64,000 nucleotides of DNA, from positions 62,001-126,000 of the forward strand of contig JAIRBC010000008.1 in the NCBI GenBank assembly GCA_022008415.1. The letters are read 5' to 3'. Below, in pieces: positions 37,401 through 45,906 of this stretch. Within the stretch, counting starts at the first letter, position 1. Each line of letters begins with the position of its first letter. The notes under the pieces were generated by a model. That model was not told the DNA's origin. It saw only the letters and a program-made list of their open reading frames with translations, and ran no database searches. The DNA comes from Cerina litoralis (GTDB lineage: Bacteria > Bacteroidota > Bacteroidia > Flavobacteriales > Flavobacteriaceae). The translations under genes were made by a program, and so were the position numbers.

Positions 37401-39945
37401 CGTTAAAACGGGCACTTTCGACACCGCAAATAACCCCGAGACCATCACCGGCTTAGGGGGCGGAAATTATATCGTCAGGGTAACCTCCCAAGGAAACCCC
37501 TTCTGTTCAGCCCCTAGTAACGTAGCCACCGTAAGGGCGCCCCTTGCCGCTTTGAATATTACTTCCACGGAGGTCGGCAACGTAAGCTGTACCGATGATA
37601 CCGGTAAATTAGTCGCCAATGCAACCGGAGGTTGGGATCAATCACCCTATGAATATCAATTGTCAAAAGACGATGGCACCGGAACCTTCGTGGAGGTAGT
37701 GCCTTTTGGTGCGATCTATGAGTTTGAAAACCTTTCCAGTGGCAGCTATCGGGTTACGGTGAAGGATATTCAGGGATGCGAAGCTACTTCGAATATAACG
37801 CTAGATCCGGTTCCACCTATCACGGCGGGAATTCGGGAGCCGGTGGGACTTGTCTGTCCAGATGGCAACAATGCGGTATTGGAGGCTTACCAGCTTTCAA
37901 CCGGGAATCCGGGTGCCGAGGGTGGCGTAGCAGGTGCGGGCTACAAATACCAGTTGCTGTATTTGAACAGCGCCGATAATACCGATATTGGTTCAACCAG
38001 TGGTTTGCAGGATGTACCCCAGTTTAGTGGTGCCACGGGCGGATTTATAAGTACGGGCTGGTACGCCATAAAGGTCGTTTCCGGATATGGTTGTGAGGGC
38101 GTCACCGATCCCTATTTGGTGCAACCCCCCCCACCGCTTATCCCCAATTTGGTACAGGTACAAGCACCGGGTTGCGGTGGACAGGGTCAGATGCGATTGA
38201 GCATTGAAAACCCACAACCTGGATTCACTTACGAATATCGTTCCGTTTCGGCGGCGGTTACGGATCCATTTATTCCATTTACGGGGTCTTCGGTACTGAT
38301 CAATGGCAATGCAGGGTTCTATCAATTCAACGTACGCAAAACAGGATCCCTGCTAACCTGTAAAGAAATAAAATCCCCAGGGGTGACCTTGGTAGATGCG
38401 GAAATTGTCCAATTAATTACGAATCTGCCCGATGATATTTCCTGTTACTCAGAATTGGATGGAAGGATCGAATCCTTTGCCGATGGGGGGGTGGGCAATT
38501 ACAAATACACCTTGTACGCAGGCGATCCGGGCACAGATCCATTTAACCCGGCTGCTTCAGCGACGGTGGTAAGGTCTGCCCAGGATTATGGTACCTTCGA
38601 AGGACTGCCCGAAGGATACGAATATTACATCGGGGTTACCAGTGGCGCTTCCTGTGGGGATGTCCAGGGCCCGTTAGAAATTAAGCGTCCCGACCCCATA
38701 GTGTTTACGGCCACGGAAAGCCCTGTGACCTGTAATGGGGAAGGCAATGGATCCATCTCAATTGAGGTCACCAGTGGTGGGGTCGGACTCATACAGTTCG
38801 CCATATCGCCCAATTTTAGCGAGTTCTTTAGCGATCCCGCGAATCCTGGTAAGTATGTGTTCGACGATCTTTCGCCCGGAACCTATGAAATATTGCTCCA
38901 AGACGAAAAAGGTTGTTCCGAAAAGGCCACCTTGATCATTGAGGAACCGGACCAATTGAGCAGTACATCGGTACAAACACCGGAAACCTGTATCAATGCG
39001 GCCGACGGGACCGCCCAGTTGACCATAACCGGCGGAACGCCATTTACGGCGGTGGACGGAACCCAATATTACGAAACAAGTCTAAATTCCTCCGATGATG
39101 CCGATTTTGTTAGGAACGACAATCTTTTCTTTGAAAATCTGGTAGGGGGAGAAACCTATGTCGTATTCGTTAGGGATGCCAACGGCTGTACCACCAATGT
39201 GATCTTCCCCATAGAAATAGGGGTGGATCTTACTTCCGAGGCCACACCGGAATACGGTTGCCAGGGCATTTTCCCTACCAGTACGGTGACGGTAAAAATG
39301 AAAGACGAAAGTTTGGTGCCCCAACTGTTGTTCTCCTTGGATGTTGACGACATAGCGCAAGCCGATACCCAACGTACTTTTGGTGACCTCCCGGCCGGGG
39401 ACCACACGGTTTATATTTACCATGAGAACGGTTGTGCCACCTTTGTGGAATTCACCATCGATGCCTACGAACCATTGGCCTTGGATGCCGTTAAAACAGG
39501 CCCCAATGAGATAACCGCGACCGCAACTGGAGGTTTTGGGGGATACGAGTATTCTTTCCAGGGCAAATCCACGGGCAGTAACAATGTCTATACTTTGAAT
39601 GAGGACGACAATGTAACCGTAACTGTAAGGGATGCCAAAGGATGCGAGGTGACGGTCACCATTCCGTTCGACTTTACGGGTATGGTAGAGATTCCCAATT
39701 TCTTTACTCCCGATGGCGATAATAAAAACGACGTATGGGCTCCGAAAAATATGGATTACTTCCCCAATATCGAGGTCATCATTTACGACCGATATGGTAG
39801 GGTAGTGGCACACCTAACACAGGTAACCTCGTGGGACGGAAAGTACGATGGCAAGGAATTGCCTTCGGGCGACTACTGGTACGTAGTTAATGCCAATGAT
39901 AAAGACAAACAGCAGTACGTAGGGCATTTTACCCTCTACAGATAA
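31489..39945 (+). CDS. Giant SprB-like surface adhesin with T9SS type B sorting domain
   Basis: A 2818-residue secreted protein. A signal peptide (about 1-27) and a short unique region are followed by roughly 25 or more SprB-type Ig-like repeats of about 80-100 residues. Each repeat tends to end in a Y-x-V-x-V-x-D-x-x-G-C-T pattern (for example DSNGCTITA, DVEGCTETF, DANGCTSTG, DEKGCSEKA), with a second Cys early in the next repeat. The C-terminus (about 2733-2818: IPNFFTPDGDNKNDVW, IYDRYGRVV, WDGKYDGKELPSGDYWYVV, GHFTLYR) is the gliding-motility type B sorting domain recognised by the type IX secretion system. Related adhesins are moved along the surface during gliding. The usual downstream PorP/SprF partner is absent; an M13 peptidase follows. 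Confidence 0.93.
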   Translation: MLPKKTRHLLYAILLLVLSIVGTTAIAKTKVYDLFTNLPVLSEILISLPSTGNGSGIELDPKSSGANIDISDNLAKSSVTVGTAMFATIIANADAVVSCTNDGSSVARFNLCGNFDNRIIALNQAYSTYEWQQLSGCTFDVNDDCPAYSCPASAWQTVGSSSTYTVDAATLSSTTGGEFRVRVNGGAYYYFKVKKSAINQTYVKEDFICGNPGRIQITNLSSSYEYSMDSGSGFGPWQGAIFDGLNPGTYLVKARLKNTPNSCEYLYEPITIETKDIDIDVTFVDAQCSGDTGSITVTVNNVPGPYKYTLLNSSGQPQEFTSYIASNTKTFAAVGFDTYTVQVETQKCKGDPGNGIDPPTEAYDINGNPIVIGDGLVALLASTEVNNSFGCNVTDVDITVRTSGGAPPYTFIVNGAGPSSPSYTNSTTYNVTGPGTYDFLITDSNGCTITASADVKELTPPVVTVTGTDGDCTNGGAKLDINVVNAKGYNLSFRATTTDPWSNNPQLSVPAGTYNVQVRYQQGSFDCVYTIPGSVTVSTTGVINGNAVKIADRTCSPGGTVGGEIEFQGPFSGGSGSGYQFSISGDSGFSGTTTYTGLAPGTYTPIIRDGGGCRLVLTDITIGDVNPPTDIDFDQSNISCAAGTSDVQLTPTSTNPIVKYEVISPVAIDNGGNDTFTGLNTNTAYLFRITDDQGCSYTDGFTPVNISSIRARVKSGGDFKVCLGASDGSGTFIVDGFANNYTYNINSGPESAPQNDRDVFLSALGAGTYIITVTDADTGCTDTASFDIEEPATALTLGGNVTPMSCANGNNGKVVANANGGWGSYRYTLTEPNGNVKGPKSGQTFGNLSQAGSYTLTVTDVEGCTETFNFSLTPLSSPTIALNSGASDFCYVPGTGATLVVSASGGVPGPGYEYRINGGSWGPSSTFSNLSPGNYNIEVRDGNNCKDNVNVTVRPQVRVTASVDSEIPCGGPDGSLFVDVSGGYLSGAGIKQYEVIRDGSLVDTQPLTSNSFNYDTNTAGVYVFRVRDNQGCTAESNPVTLDPPMAIAATAEVIDASCGELDNGIIIITPDATIGVPPYVISFDGGPFGGQSTFSNLNAGQTYNYIVRDSRGCLYNGSETIGTNPNPAPDAVVSAVGATCNLNVVSGDINITNVTGGTPDFTYIVQDQFGAEVTRTGPTASTSHSFTGLAPGTYTVVTVDHAGCRDEDTVTIDQNTVTIVPDPVPLPTCSATGFTNTVTINGGTGPFEIRLVEVPVNSFVPVNLPPRRHTFNGLQFGVSYTVEVLDTATGCTYVDIIDPVEGPSLLDVTAISTVGFCDTSRNGEIVYTVNGFTAGDNLQIELVNNTDGSRSILETVTPGSVPYSNNYLTLAGDYQIVVTNLTDSCTDATGIIIDQNLPSIDILAERPANCNSDGQITVRGSGGDGGPYTFAYMPQGTPPTAGDYTSVTTFFAPAGNYDVYVKDASDCTSFDIATVIGLNPVLVPPTLNVVNQCDVTATSFQITASMPSTVDTPRFTLGGVSGFGVLNSVITGAHPLPTYDFTFTVNSPGSYPVDVIDANGCTSTGTAEVYQFLSAFGDFTTQPTCNDPDGTITVTPDGGSNQFSYQLQDGGGTDIGGPILGDRTQGVFTNVAPGDYRVVVTDTETLCTATATMSLVPAIPPVIDSVAETDISCNGENDGSISVNLQPGTDVDGPLVFRLLNFDTRAEITSNSSGTFNDLPVGRYDVEVVSARNCSDDWGLIEITEPPLFAITASAPPFACEVGANRFSTTIITVVDPSTTATPGTPGYKYSITGYENYQTSNTFEIVDTGSPQDITVYAVDANGCTTFFDLPTIAIPSDVTSTLTVLSVLDCKDPERVRIDVVGTTNFTVKTTSVASISDVNSGGNSFVEINLPASGDYLFEVVDNAGGCTYPLPKHHVDEPVKPTVAINEAKPVTCFGADDGELNITVGDYTGQYDYDVLMVDQAGTETSVKTGTFDTANNPETITGLGGGNYIVRVTSQGNPFCSAPSNVATVRAPLAALNITSTEVGNVSCTDDTGKLVANATGGWDQSPYEYQLSKDDGTGTFVEVVPFGAIYEFENLSSGSYRVTVKDIQGCEATSNITLDPVPPITAGIREPVGLVCPDGNNAVLEAYQLSTGNPGAEGGVAGAGYKYQLLYLNSADNTDIGSTSGLQDVPQFSGATGGFISTGWYAIKVVSGYGCEGVTDPYLVQPPPPLIPNLVQVQAPGCGGQGQMRLSIENPQPGFTYEYRSVSAAVTDPFIPFTGSSVLINGNAGFYQFNVRKTGSLLTCKEIKSPGVTLVDAEIVQLITNLPDDISCYSELDGRIESFADGGVGNYKYTLYAGDPGTDPFNPAASATVVRSAQDYGTFEGLPEGYEYYIGVTSGASCGDVQGPLEIKRPDPIVFTATESPVTCNGEGNGSISIEVTSGGVGLIQFAISPNFSEFFSDPANPGKYVFDDLSPGTYEILLQDEKGCSEKATLIIEEPDQLSSTSVQTPETCINAADGTAQLTITGGTPFTAVDGTQYYETSLNSSDDADFVRNDNLFFENLVGGETYVVFVRDANGCTTNVIFPIEIGVDLTSEATPEYGCQGIFPTSTVTVKMKDESLVPQLLFSLDVDDIAQADTQRTFGDLPAGDHTVYIYHENGCATFVEFTIDAYEPLALDAVKTGPNEITATATGGFGGYEYSFQGKSTGSNNVYTLNEDDNVTVTVRDAKGCEVTVTIPFDFTGMVEIPNFFTPDGDNKNDVWAPKNMDYFPNIEVIIYDRYGRVVAHLTQVTSWDGKYDGKELPSGDYWYVVNANDKDKQQYVGHFTLYR

Positions 39946-39977
39946 TTTGGGAATATCTTTTGTTTGTTAAGTCGAAG

Positions 39978-40010
39978 AAATGGGTGCTGGAGTATTTCAG
40001 CACCCATTTT
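39978..40010 (+). terminator. Rho-independent terminator after the giant adhesin gene
   Basis: AAATGGGTGCTG (39978-39989) pairs perfectly with CAGCACCCATTT (39998-40009) around an eight-base loop. The T-run is short, but the stem is strong. Confidence 0.8.
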
Positions 40011-40120
40011 GCTTTAGTGGTGGATTAAACTTTTTATTTTAGCTGCAAATACCACCTTTTTTCATGAAAAGTTGTTTTAAAGCGATGAGTATACCTGACC
40101 AATCGGGTAAACATGAATAA

Positions 40121-40153
40121 TTGGTTTCAAGAATTTTATTTTATTTACATTTG
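40121..40153 (+). promoter_or_regulatory. Candidate promoter of the M13 peptidase gene
   Basis: TTG (40121-40123) and TACATTTG (40146-40153) with 22-base spacing match the consensus and predict a leader of about 70 nt. Confidence 0.5.
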
Positions 40154-40232
40154 AAGCCAATTAGGGCTGGATTTGCCAGACCCGATATGGGGCGCACTTA
40201 CAAGCGCTAATTAATTATAAAAATTTAAACGC

Positions 40233-42251
40233 ATGCAAAGATTATTATACTTCTCTTTGGCTATTTTGTTGTTCGGGGCGTGCGAACTAGCTTCTGAAAA
40301 GGATTTAAAACATACAACTATCACGGGAATAGATTCATCCAAAAAACCGGGAGATGATTTTTTTACTTACGTCAACGGCATTTGGTACGATACCGTACAA
40401 ATACCGCCCAGACAAACGGGCGTAGGTTCCTATTCTTTTTTAAATTATCCCCAGCGATTAAGACTTCGAGGGATATTGGACAGCATTTCGGGAATCGATA
40501 ATCCTGTGGGAAGTATTGAGCAAATGGTGGGTGATTTTTATGCTTCGGGAATGGATACAACGGCCATTGACAAACGTGGATACAAGCCCATCGCACCCGT
40601 ATTGGCGAACATCGACGCCGTGACAGATGTGCCTTCTTTGTTGAAATTGGTGGTCGAAGAACTAAAGGTGGGGAATCCCTCCATCATCGGATTTTATGTA
40701 GGCCCCGATGATAAAATGAGCAATGCAAATATTGTCCAGTTATACCAGACAGGGATTGGCCTGCCCGAAAGGGAATATTACTTTAAGACGGATTCGTCGA
40801 CAACTGCAATTCAAAAGGCTTACAAAGAATACCTCTCCAACTTATTTGGTTTGATCGGAATCGATGCAGCCACCGCAGTGAAAAGCGCCTCGGTTGCCTA
40901 TGAAATTGAAAAGCAATTGGCTTCCTCCCATAGAACAAATATAGAACTCAGGGACGTGAAGGCCAACTACAATAAATTAGCCGTTGCTGATCTTTCAAAA
41001 AAACAACCCAATCTCGGCTGGACAATTTTATTAAATGACTTAGGTGCGGCGGTTGATTCGGTCAATATGGGTCAGCCTGCTTATTACGATCAACTCAATA
41101 CGATGTTGAAATCTGTTGCCATTGAGGATTGGAAGATCTATTTAAAGGCCATGGCACTAACCAACTATTCCAATTTCTTAAGCCAACCCTTTATTGATGC
41201 ATCGTTCAAATATACACAGGCCCTAACAGGACAAGCTGTCAAAAAAACACGTGCCGAAGAAATGACCGAAGCCACCGATCGCTATCTCGGATTTGCCTTG
41301 GCTCAGTTGTACGTAAAACAATATTTCCCGGAAGATGCCAAAAAACGTATGGGTGTGCTGGTAGGCAACCTTAAAAAGGCCTTTGAAGAGCGCATCAACA
41401 ATTTGGATTGGATGAGCGATTCGACCAAGGTAAAGGCCAAGGAAAAATTGTATGCCTTTACCGAGAAAATAGGATACCCTGACAAATGGAGGGATTATTC
41501 GAACGTGGAGGTGCAAAAGAACACTTATTTTGAAAACGTTTTGTCGGCCACCGAGAATGATTACTTGTACCACTTGGCCAAACTGGCAAAGCCAGTAGAC
41601 AAAACGGAATGGTTTACTACTCCGCCTACCGTGACAGCTTATAGCAATCCTACACAGAACGAAATTGTTTTCCCCGCAGGAATTTTACAATCTCCTTATT
41701 TTGACCTGTATGCCGACGATGCCCTTAACTATGGAGGTATTGGTATGGTGATCGGTCACGAAATAACGCACTCATTCGATGATCAAGGGGCACAATACGA
41801 TAAAGATGGCAACGTGAAAAACTGGTGGACCAAAGCCGACTATGAGAAATTCAAAGCGAGGACACAGCAGGTAATCGATCAATACAATTTATTTACGGTG
41901 CTCGATTCCGTCCATGTAAAGGGACCGTTAACGGTGGGTGAAAATACTGCGGATATTGCCGGGGTTGCCATTGCTTACGACGCTTTTAAATTGACCGAGC
42001 AAGGAAAGGACAGCACAAAGCTGGACGGTTTTACACCCGATCAACGTTTCTTTTTGTCCGTAGCGAGAATATGGCGAGTAAAGACCAGGGATGAATTTTT
42101 ACGAACGTACGTAAACACCAATCCGCACGCACCTGCCCAATGGCGAGTGAACGGTCCGTTGATGAATTTCACGCCCTTTTATATGGCATTTAACGTGCAA
42201 CCGGGCGATAAAATGTATAAGCCCGAAAATGAAAGGATAACGGTATGGTAA
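40233..42251 (+). CDS. M13-family zinc metallopeptidase (neprilysin/PepO-like), lipoprotein
   Basis: The 672-residue protein has a lipobox (LFGAC) and the two M13 signatures. GHEITHSFDDQG holds the zinc ligands His509 and His513 with catalytic Glu510, and GENTADIAG holds the third ligand, Glu570. The C-terminal NPHAPAQWRVNGPLMNFTPFYMAF and final W are also typical. It is an oligopeptidase expected at the periplasm or cell surface. It is monocistronic between two terminator-like hairpins. Full length for the family, so likely active. Confidence 0.95.
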   Translation: MQRLLYFSLAILLFGACELASEKDLKHTTITGIDSSKKPGDDFFTYVNGIWYDTVQIPPRQTGVGSYSFLNYPQRLRLRGILDSISGIDNPVGSIEQMVGDFYASGMDTTAIDKRGYKPIAPVLANIDAVTDVPSLLKLVVEELKVGNPSIIGFYVGPDDKMSNANIVQLYQTGIGLPEREYYFKTDSSTTAIQKAYKEYLSNLFGLIGIDAATAVKSASVAYEIEKQLASSHRTNIELRDVKANYNKLAVADLSKKQPNLGWTILLNDLGAAVDSVNMGQPAYYDQLNTMLKSVAIEDWKIYLKAMALTNYSNFLSQPFIDASFKYTQALTGQAVKKTRAEEMTEATDRYLGFALAQLYVKQYFPEDAKKRMGVLVGNLKKAFEERINNLDWMSDSTKVKAKEKLYAFTEKIGYPDKWRDYSNVEVQKNTYFENVLSATENDYLYHLAKLAKPVDKTEWFTTPPTVTAYSNPTQNEIVFPAGILQSPYFDLYADDALNYGGIGMVIGHEITHSFDDQGAQYDKDGNVKNWWTKADYEKFKARTQQVIDQYNLFTVLDSVHVKGPLTVGENTADIAGVAIAYDAFKLTEQGKDSTKLDGFTPDQRFFLSVARIWRVKTRDEFLRTYVNTNPHAPAQWRVNGPLMNFTPFYMAFNVQPGDKMYKPENERITVW

Positions 42252-42274
42252 GTTTTTTAAATACCGTGAAGTAG

Positions 42275-42314
42275 ATAAAAAAAGGGTCGGGATAATTGTT
42301 TGTCGCGACCCTTT
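42275..42314 (-). terminator. Terminator between convergent M13 peptidase and pruA
   Basis: AAAGGGTCG (42281-42289) pairs with CGACCCTTT (42306-42314). On the minus strand a T-run follows the stem, so it serves pruA best; it could also stop the plus-strand peptidase transcript. Confidence 0.8.
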
Positions 42315-42340
42315 AAGTACAAATTGACGTTAAATGGAGG

Positions 42341-43969
42341 CTACCCCAAAAATGGATATCTATAGTCTTCGGGGGTCACAAAGGTTTCCTTGATCAACCT
42401 TGGGGAGACCCAGCGCAACAGATTTTGGGCCGATCCGGCCTTGTCGTTGGTGCCGGATGCCCTGGCACCGCCAAAGGGCTGTTGGCCCACTACGGCACCC
42501 GTGGGCTTATCGTTGATATAAAAATTTCCTGCAGCATTTTTCAAGGCTTTAACAGCTTCCTCGATGGCGTATCGATCGGTTGCCAATACCGCTCCTGTCA
42601 GGGCGTAAGGCGATGTGGTGTCTACCAATTCCAAGGTTTTGGCCCAGTCCTTATCGTCATAGACGTATACGGTGACCACAGGACCGAACAGTTCGGTTTC
42701 CATTGTAGTGTAATGGGGATCAGTGGTCAATATCACGGTAGGTTCCACAAAATACCCCTTGGATTTGTCGTAACCTCCTCCGGCAATAATTTCGGCGTTC
42801 TTATCCTTCTTTGCCTGGTCGATATATTTAGCCAGTTTGTCAAACGACCCTTCATGGATTACTGCGGTGATAAAATTGGACATATCTTCCGGAGATCCCG
42901 GTTTGTTGAACGACGCAATGTCCTTTTTCACCAATTCCAATATTTCTTTGGAAAGGGATTTAGGCAAATAAACCCGGGAGGCAGCGCTACATTTTTGTCC
43001 CTGGAATTCGAACGCCCCTCGGGAAATAGCAGTAGCCACTTGTTGCGGTTTGGCGGTGGGGTGGGCCAGGATAAAGTCCTTTCCCCCCGTTTCGCCAACG
43101 ATTCTTGGATAGGTTTTATAGCGGTGTATGTTGTTCCCGATCTGTTTCCACAATTCCTTGAAAACGTGGGTAGAACCTGTAAAATGGATTCCGGCAAAAT
43201 CCGGACTTGCCAAAACGGTTTCGCTGATCATTACCGGGTCGCCGTAGACCACGTTGATAACGCCTTCTGGAACGCCGGCCTCCCTAAACACATCGACTAT
43301 TACCTTGGCCGAAAACACCTGGCTGTCACTAGGTTTCCAAATAACTACGTTCCCCATTAAGGCCGCGCTTGCGGGAAGGTTCCCGGCTATTGCCGTAAAA
43401 TTGAAAGGGGTAATGGCATATACAAACCCTTCCAGAGGCCTATATTCCACACGGTTCCAAACACCTTCAGAGGATTCGGGTTGGCTTTCGTATATATGGG
43501 TCATGTATTCTACGTTGAAGCGGAGGAAGTCTATAAGTTCGCAAGCGGCGTCTATTTCCGCTTGATGGATGTTTTTTGATTGTGCGATCATGGTCGCCGC
43601 ATTGATCTTGGCCCTGTAGGGACCGGCGATAAGGTCTGCCGCCTTTAGAAAAATGGCGGCCCGTTCTTCCCAGGCCAGATTGGCCCACGCCTTTCCGGCG
43701 GCCAAAGAATTCTTTATGGCTTCGGAAACATGTTTCTTTTCTGCAAGATGGTAGTGTCCTACAATGTGCTTATGATCATGTGGAGGGGAAAGCGGCTTGG
43801 TGTTACCGGTTTTTATCTTCTCGCTGCCAATATAAAGGGGAATGTCCTCCTTGTTGTCAAAGTACTCTTTGTACTGCTTTAATACGGCCTCTCTTTCCGG
43901 CGTGCCCGGAGCATAAGACCTTATTGGCTCATTGATTGCGGTTGGAACTTGAAAAAATCCTTTGCCCAT
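42341..43969 (-). CDS. pruA: L-glutamate gamma-semialdehyde (P5C) dehydrogenase
   Basis: The 542-residue aldehyde dehydrogenase shows the catalytic Glu in RIVGETGGKDF and the catalytic Cys in FEFQGQKCSAASR, and TPFNFTAIAGNLPASAALMGNVVIWKPSD forms the NAD site. Its length and the opening FQVPTAINEPIRSYAPGTPER match the monofunctional, eukaryote-like P5C dehydrogenases used by Bacteroidota, not the PutA fusion. It oxidises glutamate semialdehyde to glutamate, the last step of proline breakdown. That would consume proline from the hydroxyproline genes 38 kb away, but proline dehydrogenase is not in the window. Single gene with its own promoter and terminator. Confidence 0.95.
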   Translation of the reverse strand: MGKGFFQVPTAINEPIRSYAPGTPEREAVLKQYKEYFDNKEDIPLYIGSEKIKTGNTKPLSPPHDHKHIVGHYHLAEKKHVSEAIKNSLAAGKAWANLAWEERAAIFLKAADLIAGPYRAKINAATMIAQSKNIHQAEIDAACELIDFLRFNVEYMTHIYESQPESSEGVWNRVEYRPLEGFVYAITPFNFTAIAGNLPASAALMGNVVIWKPSDSQVFSAKVIVDVFREAGVPEGVINVVYGDPVMISETVLASPDFAGIHFTGSTHVFKELWKQIGNNIHRYKTYPRIVGETGGKDFILAHPTAKPQQVATAISRGAFEFQGQKCSAASRVYLPKSLSKEILELVKKDIASFNKPGSPEDMSNFITAVIHEGSFDKLAKYIDQAKKDKNAEIIAGGGYDKSKGYFVEPTVILTTDPHYTTMETELFGPVVTVYVYDDKDWAKTLELVDTTSPYALTGAVLATDRYAIEEAVKALKNAAGNFYINDKPTGAVVGQQPFGGARASGTNDKAGSAQNLLRWVSPRLIKETFVTPEDYRYPFLG

Positions 43970-44003
43970 TTCAGTAGTTTTTGAATTTACATTTTATTGA
44001 TGG

Positions 44004-44011
44004 CAAAGGTA
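44004..44011 (-). promoter_or_regulatory. pruA -7 promoter box TACCTTTG
   Basis: Read on the minus strand this matches TAnnTTTG and lies 34 bases before the pruA ATG. The -33 element is weak. Confidence 0.5.
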
Positions 44012-44168
44012 CTAAAAGCAATATCGGAATTGAAAGGAAATAGGGTTAAACTGTGGCCCATATAATTTTGGGAACCGGAATTTTGAGACAGGGATAATTG
44101 GGTGGAATCACCCCGGACCTAATTTATATTAAAAATAAGGTAAGCCAGGTTTTTAGAATCTAGATTTC

Positions 44169-44555
44169 TTAGTTTAGTGAAAAAGGAGCATTGAACTTGA
44201 AAGTGGGGACATAGACCCTGAACTTTTCCGTAGATCCTAAATTAACCATATTGTAGTGGCCTTTCATGGCACCAATAGGGGATGTTAGCAGACAGCCCGA
44301 GCTATAGGTATGGGATTCCCCGGGATAAATAACCGGTTTCTTGCCAATGACCCCCTCCCCGTCTAAAACCTCCCGTTCGTTTAGTGAGTCATAGATCTGC
44401 CAGTGTCTAGAGGTGAGTTGGACAGAATCCTTCCCTTGGTTCTCTATGGTTATGGTATAACCAAAAGCATAGTGCATCTTGTAGTTTTTAAAGAAGGTGC
44501 CTTCAAAACTAGTCTGTACCGAAATTTTTATCCCTTTGGTTACCTGTGTAATCAT
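44169..44555 (-). CDS. apaG: ApaG-family protein
   Basis: The 128-residue protein is the standard ApaG length and fold: ITQVTKGIKISVQTSFEG, YTITIENQGKDSVQLTSRHWQIYDS, GEGVIGKKPVIYPGESHTYSSGCLL and GAMKGHYNMV. ApaG proteins form a fibronectin-type III-like sandwich. They are linked to cobalt/magnesium efflux and diadenosine tetraphosphate metabolism in enterobacteria, but the biochemical role is poorly defined. It follows the DUF3667 gene by 53 bp on the same strand. Confidence 0.93.
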   Translation of the reverse strand: MITQVTKGIKISVQTSFEGTFFKNYKMHYAFGYTITIENQGKDSVQLTSRHWQIYDSLNEREVLDGEGVIGKKPVIYPGESHTYSSGCLLTSPIGAMKGHYNMVNLGSTEKFRVYVPTFKFNAPFSLN

Positions 44556-44608
44556 AGATTTATGTATATGTTTAGCAAAACCCGGCTAACGGACCTTATT
44601 GCCGGACA

Positions 44609-45676
44609 CTAATATGTGAATAGGCTCCCTGTTAAGAGGACAACAATTCCCATTCCTGCTAATATAAAAAAAATGGTGTTCAAAAATAGATATTTAACAA
44701 TTGTTATGAAAATGCCCTGATCATAGAATTTCCGCATGGCCTGAAAGAGGTATATCGAAAAAATGGTCAGAAAAATCCAATTGCTATCCGTTTTAAAAAC
44801 CAAATCAATCAAATAGCTAATAATGAGCAAGATAAAAAACAGGGACGTATTATGGAAACTAAATATAAGATGATCGGCATAAGTGTATTTTTTTCTGATA
44901 TACGTCAACCAAAGGAACAATGCAAACACGGGCAAAAAGAAAAAGATGGCAAAAGGCAGCCTGGATATAACAGCACTGGCAAAAGTACCGGGCTGTTGAC
45001 CAATTTTTGATAAGCCCCTTGCCATTTGAAAAGCCATACGGTTTTCAAAGGTATTCGGGATGCCTATTGAGTCTGTGAGCCGATTGAAATTGACCCCGGG
45101 GTCCTTTCTTATAAACGTATTAAAAAACCGTTCCTTTCGTATAAACCTGGTGCCAATGGCACTATCTTTTATGGATTTAAAATTAGCTTGGGGCTTTTGC
45201 AAGATCAACGAATCCCTTGCCGCTACCGCATCCCCTACTTTTTTTGAGAGCTCAATCGAGTCTAACTTATTTAGGCGAACAGGAGGTTTTAGATCATCCT
45301 GTAAATCGAGGTTCATGTTTACAAAATCTGCCCCGTTATCGGTCCCCAACCTTTCTAGTTGGTTAAAATCCCGGGTTATGTTGAACATCAAGAAATAGAC
45401 AATGCCAAGGCTTAGCAGAAACCGAAAGGGATTGGTATACGAGGTCCGTTTACCAGCAATATAGTCTTGCGTGATCCTACCTGGCCGGAGCAAAAGGGCC
45501 GAAAGTGTTGTCCAAAGCTTTGAATCATAGGCTATAAAACTCGCGAAGAACTCTTCCAAAAAATCCTTTATCCCCAGTTTCTTGGTGCTGTTGGCCTGGG
45601 AACACTGTGGGCAAAACCTATCGCTGATGTCTAGGTTATGGCCACAGTTAAGGCATTTTGTACCCCGATATCGCAT
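44609..45676 (-). CDS. DUF3667 zinc-ribbon membrane protein
   Basis: The N-terminus carries a zinc ribbon (CLNCGHNLDISDRFCPQC), followed by the DUF3667 segment (KLGIKDFLEEFFASFIAYDSKLWTTLSALLLRPGRITQDYIAGKRTSYTNPFRFLLSLGIVYF) and then a soluble loop. The C-terminal half has about four more transmembrane helices. A TTG at 45727 would add 17 residues; the ATG at 45676, preceded by AGGCAGG, puts the zinc ribbon at the very start as is usual, giving 355 residues. Function of the family is unknown. It lies downstream of the T9SS plug gene and upstream of apaG. Confidence 0.82.
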   Translation of the reverse strand: MRYRGTKCLNCGHNLDISDRFCPQCSQANSTKKLGIKDFLEEFFASFIAYDSKLWTTLSALLLRPGRITQDYIAGKRTSYTNPFRFLLSLGIVYFLMFNITRDFNQLERLGTDNGADFVNMNLDLQDDLKPPVRLNKLDSIELSKKVGDAVAARDSLILQKPQANFKSIKDSAIGTRFIRKERFFNTFIRKDPGVNFNRLTDSIGIPNTFENRMAFQMARGLSKIGQQPGTFASAVISRLPFAIFFFLPVFALFLWLTYIRKKYTYADHLIFSFHNTSLFFILLIISYLIDLVFKTDSNWIFLTIFSIYLFQAMRKFYDQGIFITIVKYLFLNTIFFILAGMGIVVLLTGSLFTY

Positions 45677-45859
45677 GAGATACCTGCCTTTTTTCCAGAT
45701 GGAGGGTTTTGTTTTCAATGGAATCAAAGGATTAGTGTAATAGCGGGTTAGTGAATTGGTTGTCGATAATCTATGTTTCCTACTGGGTTTCGATTTTTAT
45801 TGAACTCGAGCTAATGCTTAAACCTGAACCTGAACATGTGCTTGAACCCGGTCGTTTTG

Positions 45860-45891
45860 CGCCCGCCTGAATGATACATTCTGGCAGGAAA
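45860..45891. repeat. Imperfect palindrome downstream of the plug gene
   Basis: CGCCTGAATGATACATTCTGG with flanking GCCCG and GCAGG forms an imperfect stem-loop of the same general type as the G/C patches near 16136 and 24465. It lies 15 bp past the plug gene's stop and may act as a terminator. Confidence 0.5.
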
Positions 45892-45906
45892 CCGAAGCAT
45901 GTGTTT

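Noticed and set aside
39082-39813. 243-codon minus-strand frame inside the giant adhesin
   Set aside because: It is antisense to the type B sorting domain and last repeats, which are clearly coding on the plus strand.
42425-43360. 311-codon plus-strand frame
   Set aside because: Antisense to pruA, whose catalytic motifs are intact; codon content of the antisense frame is not protein-like.
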